Position numbers and translations under genes: made by a program. The notes below the pieces were generated by a model. The model was not told the DNA's origin. It saw only the letters and a list, made by a program, of their open reading frames with translations, and searched no databases. From JAKORR01 sp964608495 (GTDB lineage: Bacteria; Armatimonadota; Zipacnadia; Zipacnadales; FEN-943): a stretch of 9,087 nt of DNA. The first letter of the stretch is position 1. The number at the start of each line of letters is the position of its first letter. Location: NCBI GenBank assembly GCA_964608495.1, contig CAZSOQ010000211.1, positions 1 through 9,087 on the forward strand. Reading direction: 5' to 3'. This document shows, piece by piece, positions 1 to 8,000 of the stretch.

Positions 1-75
1 GTGCTGCCTTCTGCCGCGGCCCGATCCGCCCCCGGCACCCCACCACCTCGTCGCCCGGCCTGTCCCCTACAGCAA

Positions 76-108
76 ACAGGCGGGGCTCCTGCGCCGGGCC
101 CCGCCTGT
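76..108 (-). terminator. Probable terminator after pilC
   Basis: A perfect 11-bp inverted repeat (arms 76-86 and 98-108, loop 11 nt) begins about 22 bases beyond the pilC stop codon. Read on the minus strand, the GC-rich stem ends in a short T-containing stretch (TGTTTGCTGT). It fits an intrinsic terminator with a weak U-tract that ends the pilB-pilT-pilC operon. Bases 1-75 to its left hold no gene or other element that I can recognise. Confidence 0.65.
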
Positions 109-130
109 CACTTCGCCTCTCGCCTTGCCG

Positions 131-1363
131 CTACTGAGACAGGCCCGAGATGATCGAGATCAACGGCATGAACATCGAGATAACGATGAAGCCTACGATG
201 AACCCGAGGCCCACGATCATGACCGGCTCCAGCGCCGCGGTGAGCGACTCCAGCCTCGCGTCCACCTCAGCCTCATAGAACTCCGCGACCTTCGTGAGCA
301 TCGAGTCGAGCTGCCCCGTCTCTTCGCCGATGGTGATCATCTGCACCACCATCGGTGGGAACATACGCGAGGCCGCCAGCGGGTTCGCGATCGTGTCACC
401 CTCGCGGATGCTCGCCCGGGACTGCAGGATCGCGTCGGACATCAGATCGTTGTCCACTGTCCCCGCGGTCGTCTCCAGCGCGTGCAGGATGGGCACGCCG
501 CTGGACATCAGCGTGGCCAGCGTCCGCGCGAACCGCGCGATGGACAGCTCGTGGTTCAGACGACCGAAGACCGGGGTCTTCAGCTTCACCAGATCCCAGA
601 GCCGCTTGCCGGTCTTCGTGGTCCTGAATCGCGCGAAGGCGATGAACAGGCCCACCAGTATCAGTAGCACGATCCACCACTTGTGCACCACAAAGTTGCT
701 GAACCGCACCAGCATCAGCGTCGGCAGGGGGAACTGGTCCTCCTGCATCCCCAGCTCCTTGAACAGGCTGATGAAACGCGGGATGATGAAGAGGCTCAGG
801 AACAGCACGATCGCGAGGGCGAAGAACAACACCAGCGTCGGGTAGGTCATGGCCGATTTGACCCGGCGCCGCAGCTCCATGTCCTTCTCCAGGAACCCCG
901 CCAAGCGGTCCAGCGTCTCGTCCAGCACGCCTCCCACCTCGCCCGCGCGTACCAGACCCACCGCCAGGTTCGAGAAGGCTCGCGGGTACTTCGACATCGC
1001 CCGCGATAGGGTCGCCCCGCCCTCGATCTCGTGCTCGATGTCGCGGATGATCATCTTCAGCGACGCCGAGCTCGTCTGCTGCTCGAGAACGTCCAGGCAT
1101 CGCACGAGCGGCACGCCCGCGCCGATCATCGTCGCGAACTGCCGGCAGAAGATGGAAAGGTCACGCAGCTTCACCTTGCGCTTCGACCCAAACCCAGCCG
1201 TCTTCCGCCGCAGCCGCGTCTCGGCGGTCTTCTCCGTGATGCTCTCCGGGTTCAGGCCCTGCTCGCGCAACTGCTCCGCCAGGGCCTCTTTGCTGGGCGC
1301 GTTCACCGTCCTCCGGATCTCGCGCCCCGTCTTGTCGCTGGCGACAACCTCAAAGGTTGGCAC
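131..1363 (-). CDS. pilC: Type IV pilus inner-membrane platform protein PilC (GspF family)
   Basis: This 410-residue protein is the polytopic inner-membrane platform on which the PilB and PilT ATPases act to add or remove pilin subunits. It has the full T2SSF architecture. A cytoplasmic N-terminal segment (1-65) resembles the PilC head, starting with a short beta-strand (PTFEVVASDKTG). A first T2SSF domain (about 70-197) carries the family pattern of Phe/Arg-Gln-rich helix, GAGVPL and GEVGG. A second copy (about 275-402) carries SSGVPI and GEETGQLD. Predicted membrane spans are at about 173-197, 228-245 and 380-405. Length matches the family norm of about 400. The start is a GTG with an AGAGGTG Shine-Dalgarno 7 nt upstream. 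The gene follows pilT after 32 nt and is the last in the operon. GspF of a type II secretion system is the alternative, but the neighbouring pilT argues for a pilus. Confidence 0.95.
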   Translation of the reverse strand: MPTFEVVASDKTGREIRRTVNAPSKEALAEQLREQGLNPESITEKTAETRLRRKTAGFGSKRKVKLRDLSIFCRQFATMIGAGVPLVRCLDVLEQQTSSASLKMIIRDIEHEIEGGATLSRAMSKYPRAFSNLAVGLVRAGEVGGVLDETLDRLAGFLEKDMELRRRVKSAMTYPTLVLFFALAIVLFLSLFIIPRFISLFKELGMQEDQFPLPTLMLVRFSNFVVHKWWIVLLILVGLFIAFARFRTTKTGKRLWDLVKLKTPVFGRLNHELSIARFARTLATLMSSGVPILHALETTAGTVDNDLMSDAILQSRASIREGDTIANPLAASRMFPPMVVQMITIGEETGQLDSMLTKVAEFYEAEVDARLESLTAALEPVMIVGLGFIVGFIVISMFMPLISIISGLSQ

Positions 1364-1395
1364 GGTACGACACCTCTGTTGACCTCAGACTCGGA

Positions 1396-2550
1396 CTACC
1401 CCTTCCCCTCTCCTTCGCCCTGTAGGAGTCTTTCGAGCTCCTGGGGGTTCTGCGCCCGACGTGTCGCCGTCTCGTAGCTTATCAGGCTCTGCTTGTACAG
1501 GTCCGCCAGCGCCTGATCCATCGTCTGCATGCCCATCTCACCACTGGTCTGGATCATGGAGGGTATCTGGAAGGCCTTGTTCTCGCGGATGAGGTTACGG
1601 ATGGCCGCGGTGGCTATCATGACCTCGATCGCCGCAACCCGGCCCGGCTGCCCGGCCCTGGGCAGCAGCTGCTGGGAGAGCACGGCCAGGACGTTGTTCG
1701 CCAACTGAACCCGGATCTGCTCTTGCTGCTCCGGCGGGAACACGTCAATGATGCGGTCAATCGATTCGTGCGCGCTGTTCGTGTGCAGCGTTGCCATCAC
1801 CAGGTGCCCCGTCTCGGCGCAGGTGATCGCCAGGGCGATCGTCTCGAGGTCACGCATCTCACCGACCAGGATTACGTCCGGGTCCTCGCGCAGCGCCGAC
1901 CTCAGCGCCGCGTTGAAGCTCAGCGTGTCCTCGCCCAGCTCCCGCTGGTTCACGATGGACTTGCGGTGCGAGTGCAGGTACTCGATCGGGTCCTCGATCG
2001 TGATGATGTGCTCGGACCGCTCGTAGTTGATCTGGTTGGTGATCGCCGCCAGCGTCGTGGACTTGCCCGAACCCGTCGGTCCCGTCACCAGCATCAGCCC
2101 GCGCGGCCTGCGCGCCAGGTCCTCGATCACCGGCGGCAGCCCCAGCTCCTTGATCGTGGGTATCCGCGTCGGGATGCGCCGGTAGGCCGCCGCCACGTGC
2201 CCCCGGTCCCGGAACACGTTCACCCGGAACCGCGAGATCTTCCGCATCTGGTACGAGCAGTCCAGCTCCATGTTCGTCTCGAACCGCTGGATCTGGTCGT
2301 CACTCAGCATGTCGTAGACCATGCGCTGCAGCGTCGGGGGGTCGAAGGGCTCGTACCGCGTTACCTTCAGCTCGCCATCTATCCGCAGAATCGGCGGCAG
2401 CCCCGCCGCCAGGTGAAGGTCGGACGCATCGTTCTCCACCACCAGCTCCAGGAGCTCTTCCAGGTGCACGTCGGTCAGGGGCTTGCGCTGAGGGCCTCGT
2501 CGCTGTTGCTGCTCCGTTTGAGCCCTCGGACCCGGTGGTTGTTGCGCCAT
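1396..2550 (-). CDS. pilT: Type IV pilus retraction ATPase PilT
   Basis: This 384-residue hexameric AAA+-like ATPase powers pilus retraction and pilin disassembly at the cytoplasmic face of PilC. It has a PAS-like N-terminal domain (about 25-140), Walker A GPTGSGKST (157-165), an Asp box ending IEDPIEY (185-191), a Walker B/Glu segment DVILVGEMRD (225-234) and a His box GHLVMATLHTN (248-258). The motif AIRNLIRE (316-323) is characteristic of PilT-type retraction ATPases and separates it from PilB. The first 23 residues are a Gln/Arg/Pro-rich extension, probably disordered. The frame stays open upstream to 2655, overlapping pilB. I choose the ATG at 2550 because AGGAGG lies about 9 nt ahead of it and the family homology begins soon after. 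pilB lies 58 nt upstream and pilC 32 nt downstream. The closely related PilU is less likely given the AIRNLIRE match. Confidence 0.95.
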   Translation of the reverse strand: MAQQPPGPRAQTEQQQRRGPQRKPLTDVHLEELLELVVENDASDLHLAAGLPPILRIDGELKVTRYEPFDPPTLQRMVYDMLSDDQIQRFETNMELDCSYQMRKISRFRVNVFRDRGHVAAAYRRIPTRIPTIKELGLPPVIEDLARRPRGLMLVTGPTGSGKSTTLAAITNQINYERSEHIITIEDPIEYLHSHRKSIVNQRELGEDTLSFNAALRSALREDPDVILVGEMRDLETIALAITCAETGHLVMATLHTNSAHESIDRIIDVFPPEQQEQIRVQLANNVLAVLSQQLLPRAGQPGRVAAIEVMIATAAIRNLIRENKAFQIPSMIQTSGEMGMQTMDQALADLYKQSLISYETATRRAQNPQELERLLQGEGEGKG

Positions 2551-2608
2551 TACTTCGCTTCCTCCTGTTCCAGCCTTCCTCGTCGCGGTCTCGCGTCCGG
2601 GATAGGCC

Positions 2609-4405
2609 TTACGCGTACTGCCCCGCCGTCGCCACAACCCGCACCAGGTCGTCAACCGTCGTTATCCCCTGCAGCACCTTCCTGAACCCGTCCTGCGCCA
2701 GCGTGATCATCCCGCCCGCTATCGCTGCCTCACGGATCTGCCCGTGGGTCGCTCTCTTTGCCACCAGCTCCGCCAGCTCCGCGTCCATCTCCATCAGCTC
2801 GTATACCGCGACGCGCCCCAGGTACCCCGTGTTCCTGCACCGGTCGCAGCCCCGCCCGTGGTAGAACACCACATCGCGGTTCTCCTCCGCGTCGGGGTCG
2901 AAGCCGAAGCCCAGCAGCAGGTCTCGCCGCGGCTGGTAGGCCTCCTTGCAGTGGGCGCAAATCCGCCGCGTCAGACGCTGCGACATCGAGGCGATAACCG
3001 AGGAGCTGATGAGGAAGGGCTCGACGCCCATGTCCACCAGTCGCGTGACCGTGGACGGCGCGTCGTTCGTGTGCAGCGTGCTCAACACCAAGTGGCCCGT
3101 CAGCGACGCCTGGATGGCGATCTCGGCCGTCTCCAGGTCGCGGATCTCGCCCACCAGGATCACGTCCGGGTCCTGCCGCAGGAAGTACTTCAGCGCTACC
3201 GCGAAGGTCAGCCCGGCCTTGCGGTTCACGTGTACCTGGTAGATCCCGTCCAGCTGGTACTCCACCGGGTCCTCGATCGTCAGGATGTTGATCTCGACGC
3301 TGTTGATCACGTTCAGAATCGCGTACTGCGTCGTCGTCTTCCCGCTACCCGTCGGCCCCGTGGACAGGAGCATGCCGTTCGGCTGGCGGATCAGACGCTG
3401 CACGATCGCCTCGTGGTCCTGCATCAGTCCCAGCGTCTCCAGCCCGATAAGCACCGACTGGACGTCCAGGATTCTCATAACCACCTTCTCCCCGTGCGTC
3501 GTAGGCACGCAGGAGACCCGCAGGTCGTACTCGCGGTTCTGGTGCCGCACGTGGATACGCCCGTCCTGCGGCACGCGGTGCTCCGCGATGTTCATGTTCG
3601 CCATGATCTTGAAGCGCGAGGTCAATGGCGCGTGCACGTACTTCGGCACCCGCATCACCTCGTGCAACACGCCGTCAATCCGGTACCGGATCCGCAGCCC
3701 CTCCCGCTCCGGCTCCACGTGCACGTCCGACGCCCGCTCCTGAATGGCCCGCTGCAGCAGCACCTTCGCCATCCGGATGATCGGGGCTTCCTCCGCCAGG
3801 TCCGCCACCCGGTCCGTTACCACCTGTCCCTCCGCCGTCTCGTCCGTCGAGTCCTGGAGCCCGAGCAACCCCGAGTCCCTCACCGACTCGGCCAGCGCCT
3901 CCACCTCGCTCATGTCCGTGGCGAACCGCGCTCCTCCTCCACCGCCACCGCCCGCCGCGGCCGGCGCCGCATCCGCGTAGGTGCTCTTGATCGCCTCGTC
4001 AATCGCCTCGGGGTCCGCCAGCAATGCCTCGACCGGTACCTGCAACTGCGCCCGCAGGTCGTCCTCCGCCATCACGTTACCGGGCTCGGCCATCGCTACG
4101 CGGATCGTCCCGTCCCCGCGCCCGATGGGAATGCAGTCGTACTTCTCCGCCAGGTCGCGCGGGACCAGCCCCGCCACATTCGCGTCTATTTGCGACTGCT
4201 CAAGGTCCACAAAGGGCACCCTCAACTGCTCCGCCAGAGTCTCGAACAGAGCGCGCCGGTCAAGGTGCCCCAACCCCACGAGGATCTCGCCAATACGCAG
4301 ATCGCTCTGCTGTTGCGCTTCCAGGGCTTCCCGAAGCTGCTGGGCCGAAATGAGGCCCTTCTCAACAAGCATCTGGCCCAAGGGCTTACGTTGTGCGCGG
4401 CGCAT
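2609..4405 (-). CDS. pilB: Type IV pilus extension ATPase PilB (GspE family, MshEN N-terminus)
   Basis: This 598-residue assembly ATPase drives pilin polymerisation. The N-terminal MshEN/T2SSE-N domain (about 8-145) holds two 24-residue motifs (8-31 and 37-60) separated by 5 residues, the layout of c-di-GMP-binding MshEN domains. A Gly-rich linker (152-158) leads to the second N-terminal domain (about 200-330) and the ATPase core. Core motifs are Walker A GPTGSGKTTT (350-359), Asp box ILTIEDPVEY (374-383), Walker B DVILVGEIRD (414-423) and His box GHLVLSTLHTNDAP (437-450). Four cysteines (483, 486, 520, 523; two CxxC pairs) form the zinc-binding element of PilB/GspE. I prefer the ATG at 4405, with GAGGTGG 5-6 nt ahead, over an in-frame GTG at 4426. 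It is the first gene of the operon and has its own promoter. GspE is possible, but the operon contains pilT. Confidence 0.95.
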   Translation of the reverse strand: MRRAQRKPLGQMLVEKGLISAQQLREALEAQQQSDLRIGEILVGLGHLDRRALFETLAEQLRVPFVDLEQSQIDANVAGLVPRDLAEKYDCIPIGRGDGTIRVAMAEPGNVMAEDDLRAQLQVPVEALLADPEAIDEAIKSTYADAAPAAAGGGGGGGARFATDMSEVEALAESVRDSGLLGLQDSTDETAEGQVVTDRVADLAEEAPIIRMAKVLLQRAIQERASDVHVEPEREGLRIRYRIDGVLHEVMRVPKYVHAPLTSRFKIMANMNIAEHRVPQDGRIHVRHQNREYDLRVSCVPTTHGEKVVMRILDVQSVLIGLETLGLMQDHEAIVQRLIRQPNGMLLSTGPTGSGKTTTQYAILNVINSVEINILTIEDPVEYQLDGIYQVHVNRKAGLTFAVALKYFLRQDPDVILVGEIRDLETAEIAIQASLTGHLVLSTLHTNDAPSTVTRLVDMGVEPFLISSSVIASMSQRLTRRICAHCKEAYQPRRDLLLGFGFDPDAEENRDVVFYHGRGCDRCRNTGYLGRVAVYELMEMDAELAELVAKRATHGQIREAAIAGGMITLAQDGFRKVLQGITTVDDLVRVVATAGQYA

Positions 4406-4466
4406 CAGGGCCACCTCGCATATCACAGGTTACGAAGGCGGATACTGCTCACATTGCCTCGTAGCG

Positions 4467-4496
4467 ATTATAGGCGCCTGCTCGCGCCCAAGTCAA
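4467..4496 (-). promoter_or_regulatory. Sigma70-type promoter of the pilB-pilT-pilC operon
   Basis: Read on the minus strand, TTGACT (4491-4496) is followed after 18 nt by a perfect TATAAT (4467-4472). Transcription would start near 4460, giving a leader of about 55 nt before the pilB ATG at 4405. Position, orientation and match to consensus all support a housekeeping-sigma promoter. I see no operator-like dyad overlapping it. Confidence 0.75.
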
Positions 4497-4612
4497 CCTC
4501 ACGACCCGCCGGCCCCCTCGCGCTTCCCCGGTGCCCCGCCGGGCCGACCAGTACCCCCATCCGCCCGGCCGCATCGCCAGTCGACCCGGCTCTTACCCTC
4601 CCGCCAAGGGGT
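4497..4612. other. Non-coding spacer between divergent promoters
   Basis: This spacer of about 116 bp lies between the pilB promoter and the fmdB promoter. It is GC-rich with many C runs. Only a weak 5-bp inverted repeat (CCCGG/CCGGG near 4525-4545) is visible. The reading frames that cross it lack a plausible ribosome-binding site and protein-like composition, so I call no gene here. Confidence 0.5.
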
Positions 4613-4641
4613 TTGACCCCGCGACCACTCCGGCGTATACT
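4613..4641 (+). promoter_or_regulatory. Sigma70-type promoter of the fmdB-like gene
   Basis: TTGACC (4613-4618) and TATACT (4636-4641) are separated by exactly 17 nt, the optimal spacing, on the plus strand. Transcription would start near 4648, about 34 nt before the GTG start at 4682. It faces away from the pilB promoter. Confidence 0.75.
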
Positions 4642-4681
4642 CACCGGTCGGTTTTCGTCTGATGCAGGAGGCGAGCACCCC

Positions 4682-4978
4682 GTGCCCATCTACGAGTACC
4701 GGTGCGAGAAATGCGGCCACCGATTCGAGCTCAAGCAGCCCTACGGCTCCAAGCCGCCCAAGAGCTGTCCTGTGGACGGCTGCCGCGGCAAGGTGTCGCG
4801 GGTCTTCACGCCCCGGCCATCATCTTCCGGGGCCCGGGCTTCCACATCACCGACTACGGCAGAGGTAACGGCAACGGCAAGAAGGGCAGCGACAGCAAGA
4901 CAGGCGAGCCTGCCGAGAAGGTCTCCAGCAGCGCCGACGCGCCCAAGCCTTCGGGCGGCAAGGACTAGCCTTGACTGA
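4682..4978 (+). CDS. FmdB-family zinc-ribbon protein, frameshifted
   Basis: This small protein opens with the FmdB/CxxC_CxxC_SSSS signature: MPIYEYRCEKCGHRFE at the N-terminus, then a second cysteine pair (C29 and C34). The GTG start at 4682 has AGGAGG (4666-4671) 10 nt upstream and a well-placed promoter. The family is a small putative regulatory or metal-binding zinc-ribbon group of unclear role. As written, the frame gives 98 residues, but after TP (residue 44) it becomes an Arg/Ala/Ser-rich tail unlike the family. The expected tail, APAIIFRGPGFHITDY and onward, lies in another frame from about 4811 to a TAG at 4966-4968. Restoring one C in the run 4811-4814 would give a normal 95-residue protein reading FTPPAIIF at the join. 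It is therefore either a recent pseudogene or an intact gene with a sequence error. The gene is monocistronic, divergent from pilB and convergent with the gene ending at 5033. Confidence 0.85.
   Translation: MPIYEYRCEKCGHRFELKQPYGSKPPKSCPVDGCRGKVSRVFTPRPSSSGARASTSPTTAEVTATARRAATARQASLPRRSPAAPTRPSLRAARTSLD
4811..4968 (+). pseudogene. Displaced C-terminal half of the FmdB-like protein
   Basis: In the frame one base off from the start codon, this segment encodes APAIIFRGPGFHITDY followed by a hydrophilic Gly/Lys/Ser-rich tail ending PSGGKD at a TAG. This matches the conserved second half of FmdB proteins (pattern PAIxFxGxGFxxTDY). It has no start codon or ribosome-binding site of its own at a sensible place, so it is the remainder of the gene begun at 4682, cut off by a one-base shift in the C run 4811-4814. 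Confidence 0.8.
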
Positions 4979-4982
4979 TCCC

Positions 4983-5015
4983 AAACGCGCGCCCCGGCCC
5001 CGCCGGGGCGCGTTT
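4983..5015. terminator. Bidirectional terminator hairpin between convergent genes
   Basis: The arms 4983-4998 and 5002-5015 pair over 14 bp with a 2-nt bulge in the left arm and a 3-nt CCC loop. The stem is GC-rich with AAA/TTT at its base, so each strand ends the stem in TTT. It lies just past both candidate stops of the FmdB-like gene and 18 nt past the stop of the minus-strand gene, so it probably serves both. The U-tracts are short, as is common in GC-rich genomes. Confidence 0.75.
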
Positions 5016-5032
5016 GCGTTGCGCGTGGGCCC

Positions 5033-8000
5033 TCAGCGCGCCAGCCACAGCTCGACCACCGCCACGTCCCCCGCGGGCACGGTCGCGCTCAGCTTCCCCT
5101 CGCGCACCTCGGCGGTGCCCAGCCAGGCATCGGCCTCGGCTATCCCTGCCCCCCGGGCGCTCACGACCACCGCCGCCGCCTGGTCCTCGTTGTTCGACAG
5201 CGTCAGCAGCAACCGGTCAGGGTCTGGCCCCACGTTGCACAGGTACTGGATGGGCGCTCCCTCGACCTCCACCAGCCCCAGCGACCGCAGGTGCGAGCTC
5301 AGCACCCCCACGAAGGCCCGCAGCAGCTTGTGCCGCAGAGGCACGTCCACGCCCTCCTGTGGATCCTGGGTCTCGGCCGCCACGTAGCTGGGCACGCCGC
5401 TCGTCACCACCATCCCTTTGCCTGCCCGGTGCCGCCAGAGGATCCCGTCGCCGTGCTCGCTCAGCGCCAGGGCTTCGGCCCCCCGCGGCTCGCCCACCAG
5501 ATACGTGTAGGGCTCCTCCTCCAGTGTCTGCCCCGTGGCCGGCACCACCGAGAGCTGCGCCGCCCGCCGCTGGTCCTTCAGCTCCACCCCCGTCAGCCCG
5601 GGCCCCAGGGCCCTCGCCACAGCCGCGTCGCAGATCAGCTCTCCGCCGCCCAGCACGAAGGCGCTCAGCCGCTCCGCCGCCGCGGGCTCCGACAGCCCCG
5701 ATTCGCTGATGAGAAGGATCGTCTGGTAGCGCGCGAGGCACTCCGCCGGCGCGTCGTCCAGGATCACGTCGAACACGTCCCCGTAGGGCGTGGCGGTCAG
5801 GAACCCCCGCTCGTCCTCGTAGTAGCTGCAGTCCTCATACTGCGGCCAGATCAGTCTGAACAGGGCGTCCGTCGCGTGGTCGGCCCGCGCGTAGGGTAGG
5901 TTGCCCCACACCAGGTACCGCTTGCCGGTGTAGAGATGCCTGGGAGGCACCCAGCCGCTGTCCCGGTGCAGCATCACGGCCACCGGCGTGTACAGCACCC
6001 CCACGTCCCCGTGCTCCCGCGCCCACCGCGTCGCCTCCACGTGACACTGCCCCACCGGGCTCAGCCGCGGGGAGCCCTCCTCATCCTTCTCGCCGGTGAA
6101 GTACGCGGACTCGAACATGTTGATCGCTGACCCGTACATGTACGTCGCGTACCATAGCCGCTTCAGCAGCTCCACCGTCGGGCCCTTGTCCGGCCCGTGG
6201 TCGCCCTCGGCCGAGGTGTAAGACTTGTAGCCCCAGCGGTTGAAGATGGAGATGCAGTTCCACGTCAGAGCGCCCCACTGCTTCGACGCGCCCCGGATGA
6301 AGGCCCACTCCATGATGTCGCTCGGCAGCCCCTGCGACGCCTCGATGCCCAGCATCCGGTGCCCCAGCCGCGCGTAGTCGTGCAGGAAGTTCAGGCTGGC
6401 CAGCGCGATCATCCGGCCATGGAGGCTGTCAATGATCTGCTGGTGCCATTCGTCGAACAGCCGCTTGGCTTCCTGCCGCGTCGCCGGCTGGTGCCTCGGC
6501 GCGTAGCTGCCGATATACCGGCCGTCCTGCTCGCCCATCTCGTACCCCAGGAAGTGCCGCCCCAGGATCCGCAGGATCTCGTCATGCTCCTCCCGCGGGA
6601 TCCGCGTTTCTCCGAACCCCCCGTTCCACGCCGTGTCCGGCACGTAGCCCCACACGCTGGTGACGATAAGGTCCCGTGCCGCCACCTGCTCCAGCATCTC
6701 CCGCCACCCGTCGCGCAGGAAGTAGCCCAGGTGCGGCTTGATCACGCGCCCGAAGTCGTAGTGCTCGAAGTAGGTCTGCAGCGAGCCGTCGTCTATCCCG
6801 CACTGGGCGCCACCGACGAACCCGCCCCCGAGGTCCTCCCAGGTCACCGGGTCCTCGATCCGCGTCCACTTGGCCGGGTCCACCCGCTCGCGGTCCCGCA
6901 CCTGCGGCTGCGTCTGCAGCGCCTCTCGCGCCCACCACTTCTCGCCCTGCCCCTCCTTCGCCCGCCGGCTCAGCTCCGCCGCACTGGCCCGCGCCTGCTC
7001 GGCCGCGGCCAGCAGACTGTCCCGGTCCAGCTCCTCAACCCGCATCGCGCAGGTCACCTCCACGCTGCCCTGCCCGACCCCCACCACCACGGACGCCCTG
7101 TAGTCACCTCCGGTGGCGCGGGCGGCCTCGGGGCCCCCGACGAGGATCGTCTCGGCACCGATGGCCCGGGCGCGCCTGCCGCCGCTTGTCAGAGACCCAC
7201 CGGTCTCCCACGGCCCCATCACCCGTCCCTCGAGGCTCGCACCGGACCAGGCCGCGGGTAGAAGCATCTTCACGCGAAGGGGCTGGCCTGCCAGGAAGGT
7301 GCTCCGCAGCGCCTCGAGCCGCGCCGCCCCCGTCCTGAAGCTCAGCCCCAGCGCCTCGGCCTCCGTCAGCGGCCGCGTTACCACGTACCGGCCCGACCAT
7401 TCGCCTTCGCCACACCGCACCCGGAGCTCGCCGCTCCGTGCCCCGCCCAGAGGCGCCCGGGCCCGGAAGCGCCAGCCCTCGCCCTGCCTCTCCCACTGGG
7501 CCTCGACCGCCTGTCCCCCGACGCTCACGGGTTCCTGCTCCTCGGTCGCGCCGGCGAGGCAGAGCTCCGTCCCATGCGCGGCCCCCCAGACCACCGCCTG
7601 TCCGCACGGCACGGCCGCCCACCGGGCCGGCCCGCCGCCCCGCCAGGGATCGGGCGCCCCGGCCAGCTCACCGAGCGCCCAGCACCGCAGCAGCGGCCCG
7701 CCGATCTCCAGGGGCTGCGGCACCGGCAGCACCCACGTTCCCAGCCGCACGTCGTCGAGGCAGAAGGCTATCCGCTCGCCGCTGTTGACGGGCTTGGAGT
7801 TGTGGACGCTGAAGTAGACGGCCAGGATGTTGCCGTCCTTGTCCGGGGACGGCTTGAGGGGATCGTCGGTCCAGGCCAGCCGGAAGTCTTGCCGCCGCGC
7901 CAGAATCGTCCCCGCCTTCCCCACCTCGACGGGCTGCATCGTGTAGTCCCACCAGCCACCCTTGTCGCAGTGGCAGAAGATGCGGGCATTGCCGACTTCC

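Noticed and set aside
1723..2685. A 320-codon plus-strand open frame antisense to pilT
   Set aside because: It lies wholly opposite the clear pilT coding sequence and the pilT-pilB junction. It has Arg/Gln/Val/His-rich shadow composition and no domain.
4406..4426. GTG start for pilB 7 codons upstream
   Set aside because: The ATG at 4405 is preceded by GAGGTGG at the right spacing, and family homology begins just after it. The extra residues (ICEVAL) are the ribosome-binding site translated.
2744..4978. A 744-codon plus-strand open frame antisense to pilB
   Set aside because: It is rich in His, Arg, Leu, Gln and Val, the usual composition of shadows opposite GC-rich genes, and it has no ribosome-binding site. 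Only its final 98 codons, from the GTG at 4682, are real, as the start of the FmdB-like gene.
6197..7261. A 354-codon plus-strand open frame opposite the glycosidase-like gene
   Set aside because: The minus strand here encodes the recognisable barrel region. This frame is Pro/Arg/His/Leu-rich without motifs, as expected from antisense GC bias.
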